Below, in pieces: positions 10,701 through 22,152 of a stretch of 64,000 nucleotides of DNA. Numbering within the stretch: position 1 is the first letter of the stretch; each line of letters starts with the position of its first letter. The translations under genes were made by a program, and so were the position numbers. Below the pieces are notes generated by a model that saw only the letters and a list, made by a program, of their open reading frames with translations, did no database searches and was not told the DNA's origin. This DNA is from Cryptomeria japonica (lineage: Eukaryota; Streptophyta; Pinopsida; Cupressales; Cupressaceae). The DNA lies in contig NC_081407.1 of assembly GCF_030272615.1 (NCBI RefSeq), positions 98,811,897 to 98,875,896 on the forward strand, written 5' to 3'.

Positions 10701-13141
10701 TAATTTATGTTTTATTTAATTATTATAATTTATGATGTTAAATTTTGACATACATGATCATGACACAATGGCCCTTGCCTCTCACTTTAGAATGTCTCTG
10801 TGTGTTAAAAAAGAAGCAATTTAGTTTTTTTATTTTGTACTAAAATCCTGAAGATCAAATATAAATATTATGTTCAAAATTGCAAGTATATCTCAAACCT
10901 TTTATTGAGGTACAAGTAGAAAATATTTTTTTCTCTCACGTTCTAATATAATTTCATTCTATTTATGCTTGGAACACCTTGGAACACCTTGCAAATTAAA
11001 ATATTTTTATATTTTGTAATTTGATAATATTGTTTAGACAAGTTTTGTATATAATATTGTAAATGTATCACATATGGGTGATGCATTGGGATAATAGTTA
11101 AATGAGCATATGGTATTTGGGCTTATTAGACAAATGCATTTAACAATTTTGGATAATTGCAAAATGCATTCAATATTGTAAAAGTATTTAATGCTTGTGA
11201 CACGTGGACCGACTTGGTTGAGAGAAAAAAGGGGCCACCATGGAGATGGTTGAGCATTAGTTACTAGTGCATTGGTTGCATTGAATAATTCTACTTTGGA
11301 CATTAAGTAATGGTGACAAAAGGCTATGAAGATTTTAGTTGATTTCATCTTGTTTCTTTCTTGCTAGGCTTGGGATGGAGTTATTCATAGCTTGTTGGTA
11401 ATTGCTTGATCATCTTATACTTCTTCATTGTGAGTGGCACTTGGCTTGATTGCTTCTTTAGATCTCGAGGAATATGGATTAGAACGCTCGACTCTCATTT
11501 GTTTAATGGTTGGTCTCATGGAGAGAACAACAAGAATTGCTTGTTGTATAAGGTTAGATCTTGCATGATTTCTCCATGGTTGAGAGAGCTGATCTCTATG
11601 TTAAGGCTCTAAATGTAATGTTGTACGGTAACGATTTTGTTATTGGAAATACATGTTTTTTCGTTGTTTTGGAGGCAAGGGTTTTCTCGAAAGTTGTCTT
11701 TTTTTTATTTTTATAATTTTATTTTTTCTGTGATAATTTTCTCTTTCATCCTTGTAATGTGTGTTTTATGTTAGAATGTTAGAATTTATATAGGCTAGTG
11801 ATTTCATTGTAACATTAAAATTAATTTGCAATGCACGGTTAAGGTTAGAAAATTGCCTTCATTTTCTTATGTTTGGTATCCATTTAGTATCATAATAAGT
11901 TAATGATTTGGGTATTGGCACTCGTATATTTCCTTCTATTTGGTATTGATCTTGGTTTGGAGGATGGAGGAGAAGCCTTCCTTGGACAATGATATTAATC
12001 ATTGTTCCTCGTATAATGGATTAGAAGAGGAACAACAGAGCACACTTTGAGCTTTGTGCTCAAAATGGATGATTTGCTTGATTATGACATAATTGTGGGT
12101 CATCATGTTGGTTTCCTTGGAGTTCATCCCTACATTGTTGGAGTTGGTCATGTAGTGGCCTAGAGCTTGTGTTATCATTTTGAATGATTTATTGGCTACA
12201 TGGAGGTTGTGAAATTAGATATTTCGTCTCTCATGTAGAGGCTACAAAGTTTGGTTATATGATGACCTAGAAGTATCCTATGCATGAGTTTTTGGCATGA
12301 CATGGTTGCATCTGTGAGTTTTTAATAAGGATATCATGATGCCATGGGTAGCTCTAGAACAATATTAGTGGGATCTTTAATAGTGATATGTATTTTCCAA
12401 TTTGATAGATGTCATTTGGTGTTTAGAATGTGTAATTGGAATGTAGTGGACTCTATATTACTAATTATATTTTTGGCATGATATGATTGCTTTTGAGTAG
12501 ATTCTTAATTGGACACATGATATTTTGATGTGAAGATGTGAATCATGGAGCTAAGAGAGTTCTTGGAGTTTGTAATGATCATGTAGTTGGAGCATTGATT
12601 ATGAGTTGGAGATAACTTACTAGTGTTGAATATAATAATTTGTGGAGTATCAACAATGTGATTTTTGTGCAATAAGGAGATTCACCATGATAGTGGTGGA
12701 GGAAAGTTACTAATATTTTGAGCATCCCAGTTATTTACTTTAAAACAACCATTCTTGAACAATCTTTTTTCTAATAAAATTTAAATATAATATCCTTGAA
12801 AGAAGAGATTGAGTTTGATAAGTACGGTAAGAGACAAGTAGTTGATTTATTTTCAAATACTGTTTGTAAAAAACTTGAAACAATTTTTCTTTGACATGCC
12901 ATTATCATGCCCATATTTTCTCATATCATGGATTGGTTAAAAAAGAACTTATGTATGACCAAAATTAAACAACATTAAGTTTTGTTTGGGAGATGTACTA
13001 TACTGTTCACTACTTCTTATCTATATGACATGGCTCTATATGAGAGTTCTTGGAGTTTCTCATACATTATATTTTTGTTTCTCTTCTCAATCACCTGCTT
13101 TTCACTTACCTAACGTTATTGAAACAACACTCTGGTTACAG
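7713..13141. other. 3' region of ASS copy A and intergenic DNA
   Basis: The first few hundred bases should be the 3' UTR; no AATAAA occurs in the first 250 nt. The rest is AT-rich intergenic sequence. Open stretches are under about 105 codons and none resembles a known protein. A short direct repeat (CTTGGAACAC twice) lies near 10970-10990. No RNA gene was recognised. Confidence 0.55.
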
Positions 13142-13209
13142 GTTTTGATAGGGGCAAAAGCAATTGAAGAGCAGGAGGATGTAGCCCTACCAGATAAAGA
13201 AGTTGAGAG
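13142..13209 (+). other. Possible orphan exon, unidentified
   Basis: A 68-bp open block follows a pyrimidine-rich tract and a ttacag acceptor, and is followed by a gtgtat donor. It would encode VLIGAKAIEEQEDVALPDKE and then VER. Its composition is more protein-like than its surroundings, but no flanking exon was found on either side and I do not recognise the peptide. It could be a stray exon fragment or chance. Confidence 0.15.
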
Positions 13210-13289
13210 GTGTATTGGATTGAATTGTCTCAAATGCCTTTCCTCTCTTAGTATTCTTTAAAGTGTATTGGAGTGAACTTGTTGTTGCT

Positions 13290-14170
13290 ATTAAAAATTA
13301 GGGTCTTGATCTGCCCATGTTTTTGATTATCAACCAATGAATCGAACTTGACAAAGTTATTAAAACCATCAAACTTTTCTTAAGAGGATATAACCCACAT
13401 TTTCCTTGAGATATCATTGACCAACAATAGAAATGCCTCACATTGAAGGTTGCTAATGATTTCTTGAATAAATCACACACATTTAAGTAAATGCGATCTA
13501 AAGCCCCCTTTCCATGCCATGATGTGTTGGTAAAAAATAAGTTTTCTATGTACTTGTACGCTAATTACTTACACAAATATCTTGCATCTCTTAGATATAT
13601 AGTAATCTAGAAACCTACTACTTTTGCTTAGCTTGGCTAAAAGTAAATAGTGAAGATTGAAATGTTCATATCTCTCATGCCACAAAATGCTTTTGTTGCC
13701 CCACAAGTTCAACCATTGTCCATACGCCACATTACTAGAATTTTTTTGTCCTACTTGATGTTAGTTTAATACATCTTTCCAATTATTTATAGCAACGTTA
13801 AGATATTTGTTAGCTAGTTGATAGATAATATTTTGTTTTAATTTTGAATAAATTCCCATACTATGAATTTAATTGCATCAGCATGAACAACCTTAACATA
13901 CACGTCCCTTGAATTGGATGTGTTCTGCCATTACCCAATGAAACACAATATATAGAACTAGAATTAACCTATCTCTATGATAGGCAAAGTGTCAAGATAC
14001 ACTATAATAAAAAATTAACTACATGTATTGATATTATCCCCTAAAGATCTATAGAATCAATTGTCTCGTTAGCTTGGGAACTTGACTTACTATCGGATAG
14101 AACATGTTGCTTTGGGCATTTTCTTTTATATGCCCAAATTTATGACAATAATAAAACTTTGACATTTTTG
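13290..14170 (-). pseudogene. Decayed Ty1-copia Gag-Pol fragment
   Basis: Three copia landmarks occur in the right order on the minus strand. A knuckle-like FYYCHKFGHIKENA (about 14108-14160) has its outer cysteines lost. A GAG-pre-integrase segment LWHERYEHFNLHYL lies near 13620-13710. An integrase-core stretch reading NDISRKMWVISS, a stop, then FDGFNNFVKFDSLVDNQK lies near 13300-13430, and resembles the family's VDDFSRxxWVYLLKxKS-type region. Stops and frameshifts lie between the blocks, and neither LTRs nor reverse transcriptase are seen. This is an old, non-functional fragment. Confidence 0.7.
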
Positions 14171-15315
14171 TTTACATTTTGAATCAAAAGTCAAAGTTTT
14201 CTTCACTTTGTCCTAATATTGTGCGACAAGTACATTGGATTCAACCCTTTGCAACATATAAGAATTGAATTTTTCAAAGGTGAGAGATTGATGCTTTGCC
14301 AATAGATGCAAAGAATCCACAAGTTTAAAATGCTAGTAGCAAATTATAAATAGCCATAGCAACTATATCTTCTTCATCTACTATTTTATTGATATGGGGA
14401 AGTTGGATCTCTTAGGTCTTTCATTTTAAGCGAGTTAGCCCTCAATAATCAAGTTTGTATTTTGTAAAAATATTATATTATTTGTCCGAGTTCTATCTAG
14501 GTAGATGCTGAAGATGTTTAGTTCTTGATTTTTTGTTTGTAATATCTAAATTCTTTTTATCTGCATAAGGTTTACTGCAACAAGTTAAATCTTATTTAAA
14601 CTATGTATGTATGAATTTTGTATTTGATATTTTATTGTATTGTGCAAAAGAAAACACTATATATGTAAATGATAGTTGAATATCCAATGTGAGCATGCTC
14701 AATTATTTTGCCAGCATGTGCACTCACAATTTGCAAACATTACCCTTTATTTATTAGACGTTACATTCTTTATTATCCTCACATGCGAATGAATCTAACT
14801 CTTCGAAAATGGAAAGACTGTAGATTTGTCCAGTATTTGGGGATATTTTATTTGATTGATCATGGATAGGATTTATAAAACGTGAATTACATGGTGAATG
14901 CACTTTCTCATGCAATCAAAGCATTTGAATATAATAAAGTTAAGGGTCTGATTTTGGTGTTATGGAACTATAATAAATCTTCTATTATTTCATACTTTTC
15001 TAACTCGTTTTATATTTACAAGTTTCTACATGTGGTATAACATCTCCGTGAGTGTTGTTGTCTTCCAGTCAAATCCAAATCGTTTCAAACTTGAGTACTT
15101 TTTTAATTAAATATAAGGCAAACATAGTAAGAATGGGCATATTATGAAACTGTTGCCTAGATCATAGTAAGCATATTATTCCCAAAAAGGATAGTACCAT
15201 AATCGAACAATACTACCTCGACAAACTATCAAAATATAATTACAATATGTGATCAATGAAGACTCAAAAGTGGGATTAGTCTGTACAAAACATTAAAAAT
15301 TAGCTAGATAATAAG
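14171..15315. other. Intergenic, AT-rich
   Basis: Nothing recognisable was seen apart from the likely LINE 3' UTR at its right side (about 15120-15315, minus strand). Confidence 0.5.
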
Positions 15316-17546
15316 TTAATCAAACAAGATTTCTCCATCTGGAGAACTATTGTCTCCCACTATCTCTATCCATGCTTTCCAACCATATGGTTCATAACTC
15401 CATAGCAACACTTTACCCCACATGATGTGGTCAAGATATGGGTGTATGATAGGTTCCACAATAGGTAAAGTCTGCTCTTGTGTAGCCTTCCTCTTCTACT
15501 CATTCAGTTCCCTCATAAAATTGGACAAACATGGACCTATCCCTAGTTTGCCTAGTCCATGAGAAACTGTGAGATATCTCCCATGTGAAAACTCTTGCAG
15601 TACCATCTTGTAACAACCTTCCAAATTTCCTTCTAGCAAGCTTCATTATCACTATGACCTCCAAATCAATGTTTTGAAATATGAGTCTCCTCGGAGACTC
15701 AGTAAGAGATCTATCCTTGCCATTGAATACATTATCAGTTATAAATTTTCAAATAAGACAAAGTATTCCAAGAGAAAAGACAGACCAAAAAATATTACAA
15801 TTTTTCTTGAGGCTCTAAACATGACTAGTAATAACATTAATATTTCTGCCCATAGAAATGCCAAATAAACTCCAAACTTCCTTGGAAAAAAGACAGTCAA
15901 AAAAGATATGGGACATTGTTTCAGGAAGGCGGCAAAAGGAACAAATGTTGGGCTCATCATTGGGTTTCTTGGTGTGGAGTTTTTGAAGGATAAGGCACCA
16001 TAGGAAAAACTTCTTCTTTGGTTCATTAGGACAACCCCAAAGGGTATCACACACTTACGTGATTGGGATGGTGTAAAACTTAGGTTCCAACAAGTGTTAA
16101 CATGGGAGAATACATCATCATTATCAGCAAGGAGTTTAAACACAACTTTGGCTTTAGTATTGAGTAATAGGCATCCATCAGTCCATTTGAAGGAATCATA
16201 TCTAAGGCTATTATCCACACAAGGTTTGGAAAGAGTAAGGTGGGCACATGCCATTCTAAGCACAAAATAGGTCTTCTACTGAGTGATAGAGATATCAAAA
16301 TTCTAAACAATATCATTCCAACTCAATAAAGATCCATCCTTGATTATATATAAGAATTTCTCTAGCCCCTTTAGGGCCCATAACTTGGTTGAACACCCTT
16401 GGAGCAAGGCCAAAGGTTTACCATTATGCTTTAAGTTCCACCAAATAGATCTCTCCCCACATATCTCCTTATTTTCCCATATAATGTCATTATGGGAGAT
16501 GAACTTCCTCACAACCTCCCAAGGTTTCCATATTGATTTGAATACTATAGAACCAGTCGGTTTGATATCAAATGACCTAGTAATTATATCCCTGGGTGAC
16601 AACCCTTTCCAAGAAGCATTTTTCTTAGGGATAGATTGGGATAGATTATCTTACAAGAACTTTGCAAGGCTCGTCCCCCCTATAGGGCCTTAAATATCCA
16701 TTTAGTTGCTAGAGAGATACCCTGCCATCTAAAATCCTTGAGGCCTAAACCTCCATCACTCTTGCTCATAGTGCACCATTGCCACTTAACCACATGCATA
16801 TTTTTACCACCTTTCCCATCTATCCAAATAAATTCTCTGATTTGCTTTTGAATATGACAAAATTGATAGTTGTTGAAGAGCCAAGCTAAGGTAGAATATA
16901 TATTATATGAGGAAAGTATCTTTTGACAGGCTAGTAGTCTCCCAAAAAGAGATAAGTAATGCCTATTGCACATTCTGAGTTTCTTATCAATATTTTCTTT
17001 AATCCACTCCCACACTACCTTTAAGTTTGGACTAGCATCAAAAGGCAATCCAAGATATCTAGCCAAATGACTTTGCTCACCCCACATAAGAGAATATTTA
17101 TGAAACCATACAGGGGGCTATGATTCCCACCCCGACATAATAGATTTAGGGAGAGAAAATTTACTACTTGAGGCCTCACAAAATAACTTTAGTTTAGACA
17201 TTAGAACATCAATATTCTTCTCATTTAGTTTTGCAAGGATGGTTGTATCATAGGCAAATTGTATATTGGAAAGGTCCTCCCCATTGGGAAGAGAAATGTC
17301 TTTAACAGAAGGGGTAATAGAGGAGTCCCTTAACAAGTAGTATAAGGCATCAACAACAATTACAAAGATAGCTAGTGCCAATGAACAACCTTATTTGACA
17401 GATCTAGAAATGCCAAAGCTTTTCAATTGAACCCCATTAATTTCAACACATGCCTTCATATCGTTCATGAGGGTATTAACCATTTTGCAGAAATGTTCAG
17501 GAAAGCCCAGACCCTCTAACATCATGTTGGCAAAACCCCACTCTAT
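15316..17546 (-). pseudogene. LINE ORF2, 3' part (RT palm to C terminus)
   Basis: This is the downstream half of a plant LINE ORF2. Running down the minus strand from 17546 it shows IEWGFANMMLEGLGFPEHF (RT) and then QFAYDTTIL near 17240-17260, the RT catalytic box with the first Asp of FADD changed to Tyr. Next come YLGLPFDASPNLK and KWQWCTMSKSDGGLGLKDF (about 16700-17080), a zf-RVT-like block ICSFCRLPETMSHIFFDC (about 15890-15960), and a tail GWKAWIEIVGDNSSPDGEI ending at TAA (15316-15318). Several frameshifts and stops break it. It continues, in order, with the LINE segment at 32289-34067 beyond an inserted LTR element. Confidence 0.85.
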
Positions 17547-18310
17547 AAATTCCAGTTCCAAATCCCAAAGTTCTAATTTCATTTATTCTTCTAATTTCTT
17601 CTAATTTCAAATACATGTGCATGATTTCAAAAATCAAATTGAAAATCAAAGTCAAGTTTTAAAATAAATTCAATTATTTGAATTAAAATCTCATGCAGAG
17701 ATTAAATTGAAAATCTAAGTTAAAGTGCAAGCACATGCTAAATTAATTAATTAAATCATTTATCTCTCAATCTCTATTTTCTATCTTCTAGTTAGATTTT
17801 TCTAAATAAAGCTTTCTTTGTCATCCTCTTAATTTCCTCCAATCATTCTTTTTCTTCCTTTAGTAAGCTTTTTCTCAATCAGTTGACTCAATTAATCTAT
17901 TCAATCTATTTTGTTTCACCTCTAAATCAATAGTTCAACTATCAATTTTCATGTGAGCTCACATGCATTCCACCTCTTGATCAATTTGTTCCACCTTTCA
18001 ATCAATCTTCTTCAATTATCTATAAATTGAGCATTCAATCTTCATTTTCAACAATCACGAACTTTGAATCTTTGTGTCATTTGCAGGTTGCCAACGCAAT
18101 ATCTGAGAGCCATCGTACCACAGAGAAGAGAAGAGCAATGAAAGCTATATGCGATCATGAGATAGGGAGTTTTGATTAATATATTTTACATTCCTATTTC
18201 TTAATTGCATTATTTCATTGTCAGTTTGTTTGAATTCTTTGATTAGATAGGGATTCATGATTTCCTTTTGAATTCTAATTAATATTAAAGATGAATTTTA
18301 CATGCACACA
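17547..18310 (+). repeat. Truncated 5' LTR
   Basis: It aligns with 31511-32288 of the 3' LTR and ends in CATGCACACA. About 365 bp of the LTR start (TGTAGACACC onward) is missing. At the junction the LINE and the LTR look alike (TTCTAATTT at 17571-17579, also just beyond the right end at 32296-32304), so the exact boundary is uncertain by some 35 bp. Confidence 0.85.
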
Positions 18311-18313
18311 TTT

Positions 18314-18332
18314 TGGTGAACCCGACGTGAAC
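18314..18332 (+). promoter_or_regulatory. Primer-binding site of the large LTR element
   Basis: TGGTGAACCCGACGTGAAC begins 3 nt after the 5' LTR end. The position and TGG start are right for a tRNA 3' end complement. I cannot name the tRNA with certainty; Arg-type sites of Tat/Ogre elements are a possibility. Confidence 0.65.
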
Positions 18333-18424
18333 AACAACTAATTAACCTTCTTTGTTTTTTGTGTATTTTTGCAGATTGTACGGATTATCTTTTTTTTTTT
18401 TCAAGTTGCACGGATTTTGAGAAA

Positions 18425-18605
18425 AAGATCTCTTGGTCACGCATTCACGGTTGCATCATCACATAACCGCATAGACAGGGTTACACAATCGACCAGACAG
18501 GGTTACGCATTCGTGCGGAACCCATCACACAATCACCCTTACAGGATCACACAATCGCCCTTACAACATCACACAATCGCTCTAATACTGTCACACATTC
18601 ATTTT
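18425..18605 (+). repeat. CACACAATCG repeat cluster, first block
   Basis: About seven to eight imperfect units of about 20-22 bp, of the type ATCACACAATCGCCCTTACA with variants in the last half. They sit in the untranslated leader of the LTR element, and a second block lies at 19015-19150. Confidence 0.8.
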
Positions 18606-19014
18606 GAATCTTTCTGTTCTGATAATTCTATTTTTATATTCTTTCTGGCTCTCTGATCTGTTTAATTCTGCATGAAATTGAGGAAATCTAAAAACAAATT
18701 ATTTTTATTGCATGTTTTCAATTTAACAGTTTATGGCACATAAGGTACAATTTAGGATTTCAGGTGCCAGAAGGACAAACAAACAAGGCAGGCCAACAGG
18801 TATCAGAGAATTCTCAAAGCAGAAAAGAAGATATAAGATTGGGAAGACCAACCATCCATCGACAAATACAACATCTTAGTTCTCTCATATCGAGTAAAAT
18901 ATGATTTGATTAACATTAAATGGATGGTGAGAGATCTAGCTAGGGCCTCACAATCTGTTTTGCAAGTTTCTGATCAAATTTAGTTTCAATTTTTATTTTG
19001 TGTTATCTGCCTGT

Positions 19015-19150
19015 GTGTCACGCAATCGCCTTGTTAGTATCACGCAATCGACCTGTTAGGATCACACATTTGTCCTGTCAGGATCACGCAATCGATCTGA
19101 TAGAATTACGCAATCGCATATTCGGGGTCACACAATCACGCATTCATTTC
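19015..19150 (+). repeat. CACGCAATCG repeat cluster, second block
   Basis: Six or so units such as ATCACGCAATCGACCTGTTAG, related to the block at 18425-18605 but about 400 bp further on. Confidence 0.8.
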
Positions 19151-19159
19151 TGTTAATTT

Positions 19160-20299
19160 TGAATTCTCCGTTTTCTGTTGATTTGATTTTACTGCTAATC
19201 ATCTGTTTGCAGCCTGTGGTGAATTTACAGAAAGGATCAGATTAGTATTAGATCAATCGCACTCATGCTCTCACACTTCATCTTTTGGTGCTTAAAATTA
19301 ACATTGGTTAAAATGGACATGCATGCATAACACTTCAGTTTGGTGCTTAAAATTAACATTGGTTGAAATTGACATGCACGCATAACACTTCGATTTGAGC
19401 TTAAAATCAACAATGGTTAAAATTGACATGCATGCCTTCATATTTCAATTTGGTGTTAAAATCAACATGCACATGCGTATTCAACACCTTAATTTGGGCT
19501 TTAAAATGAACGTGAATCAGGCTGCATATAGATTAAATCACATTTGATTTTCTTAAGGGAAATAACTTTTATCGTGTTTGGGGTGGACCTACTGTTACAC
19601 TAACTAACTTTCCACCCACCTTCGGGGTCTTGGGAGAAAGGAAGGAAGTGACAACGACACTCAATTTTATTTTATTCCACGTAGAGAGGGGTATCTTTTA
19701 CTGGGGATTTCATCACCCCATAGAGGTACTTCGAATTAGGATGCGTTGGGGATATCATCTCTCCCAGCGTACTCTCGAGCGGGTTTTTCGAGCCGCTATA
19801 CAAACATACTGCTCAGGCGGCTAGAGTGTTGAGTGAATTCAATGTATGTGGGGAGCTCTGCACCGATAAGCTCAACTAAAGTCTTAAGTGGCTTGCTCTG
19901 AGAATCCGTCGTTGGATCAGGATCCCTCAAAATTTTACAATAAGAACTAACTTAGTAGCCCAGAACCCTAAATTCAGTGATTTCGAGAGTGCGGATCGTA
20001 CTCCATAGATTCCCTTCATGTACCTTGCATTATGATACAGAAATCCCTCGGTTATAAGATCTTTGAATCTTCGGGGTAAGAGAGACTGGCATGCCCGAGA
20101 AGTGTGTGTCGTGGAGTGGAGCCAGTGCTGCCAAACTCTCTATCTATTTGTTTTGTTTCGATAAATTATTGTAAGGGCCTCATTTGAATGGTTTCCATTT
20201 GCCAACCTAAGATTGTCTTAGGTGTCTTTTTATGTATCGTTGTATCAGACCAATATTGAGTTAGTTCTTTGGGCTATTTCAGGCCCTATCCTACGTATC
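19160..20299 (+). other. Leader/interior of the large LTR element
   Basis: Between 19290 and 19510 four or five diverged units of about 60 bp contain variants of TTGGTGCTTAAAATTAACAT and GACATGCATGCATAACACTT. The rest up to the nested insertion has no recognisable coding. The nested element's TSD GTATC is at 20295-20299. Confidence 0.6.
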
Positions 20300-21878
20300 T
20301 GTAATATCCCTTGGCTAATCTGACCCTGTTTTGCTTATTTGAACACCAAGGAATATTGTCAAACACTTGGCATACAATGTTTGAAGCCGCTGTAGTGAAT
20401 TCTTTATTTGTCTTCTTTGGGTTTGTAGGTTGCAAATGAAGTTATGGAAAGTTTCTAACAATGCAAAGTTGTTATAGAAATGATATACTAGCTGTTTTAG
20501 ACCTTTCCACACATATGTAATGACTGAAATTAACTAGTACAACTAGTTGACATTAAGACAAACACTTGTCATGCATCCCAATGTATACCTACAGCCATTA
20601 GGCATTTAAGCAAACAATTGGCATGAAAGCTAAGTGGCTGATCAATGTTGAATGTTACCATGGATGTGGAATATGCAAATTATATCTCCATTAAACATAT
20701 GCAACCTCCAAATATTTCATGATATAATCATAATAGAAAATGATGCAATGAAGTAATGATTTTCTAATACAATGACCATAGATAGAAAACCTAGTATTTC
20801 AATGACTGCCTTGATATATTGGTTTGATTCTCCTCATATGCAAATCCGTTGTCAAATATATATAGCTGTTCAACCTTTCTAAATCCCCTTCTATAGAACT
20901 CAAACTACTGTAGCGCACTGTTCACGGCACTGTTCATGCGCACTATTCACGACACTGTAGCGCACTGTTCACGACACTGTTCACGACACTGTTCACGTGG
21001 GTACTATTCACGTGAGTATTGTAGTAGTGGATGAAAAAAACTTGCAATCTGCTCTTAAAACCTTGAATAATTTGTTGATAATCTCTCCCAACAAGAATGA
21101 TATAACTCCATGTGCCAAAGAAGGATGATTCACAACCAACTATAAATGTTCTTCAACAATAAACTTCAAACCCTTGTAGAAAACTTCACCAATTTGCACA
21201 AATGAAAGAACTGAAGTATTCTTTCCCACAACTGCAATAATTCAGGTGTTATTTCACACCTTCAAAATTGCTATCAATAGGAAGTTTTCGTTTCCTATGA
21301 TCAAAGAAGAAAATTGTGAAAGCCCTAGGCTCCACAATAAAAATCAATCAAAATACTATTCATCAACTGGATGTCGAGAATGAACTCTTGCCTTTCCTTT
21401 TATTTTTTCCTTAAGAGAGCTCAAACACCTTCCTGGCCAATGTGGGATAAAAGATTTATTCCGACATTAAATTATTCACTTAACGCACTTTATTATTATA
21501 AAGTTACTTTAGAACTTTATAATAATATTAAAATATTAAATAAATCACTTAAGTCACTTAAACTTTAATATCTCTTGATGTACTTGTCTGATTGCTAGGC
21601 CGTCTGAGCCAGGAGTCAACTCTCCCTGTTCTCCATGTGATTGGATGCCTATCTAAAAATAGAAACCCTGAATAGTGACTTACTATAAATAGTAAGTGTG
21701 CCAATCTGAGTCAAAAAACCTGTGCAAAGGCCAAAACCTGAATCCAGTTGAAGAGTAATGTCTCTAATCACCAAGTAACTGCCACACGAGGCCCTCTATC
21801 AATAATTGTTAGCCTACGAGGGTCAAATGATAGGCTAATTCTTACAAACTTTGATGCTCGCAAAATGGGGACATTACA
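20300..21878 (-). repeat. 3' LTR (left) of the nested element
   Basis: 1579 bp, TGTAATATCC to GGACATTACA. It contains a GC-richer run of CACTGTTCACG units (20905-21015). Confidence 0.93.
20905..21015. repeat. CACTGTTCACG short tandem repeat in the LTR
   Basis: About nine imperfect 10-12 bp units (CACTGTTCACG, CACTATTCACG, CACTGTAGCG). The partner LTR has the same repeat near 25258-25345 with fewer units, so copy number has changed since insertion. Confidence 0.85.
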
Positions 21879-22152
21879 GTCCGCCCTCCTTGAAATTGCT
21901 TGTCCCCAAGCAATCTCCACTGCAAAGAAACTCCAATCCTCGGGAGGCCCAAAAGAAGAATTGTGAAATGTCCCACACATCCTTAATCGACTCATGTAGC
22001 ACCAACATAAACATAGTTGCGCACAATATCCCTGGATCCCAAACCCGGAATGGAAGTCTGCCAAGCCTAATACCCTCTGACTTCCTCTGCGCTACTCTGA
22101 TCTCAACTTCACCATGCCAGAAGTGGTGAAGCAAACCAATGGGACCCATCCA

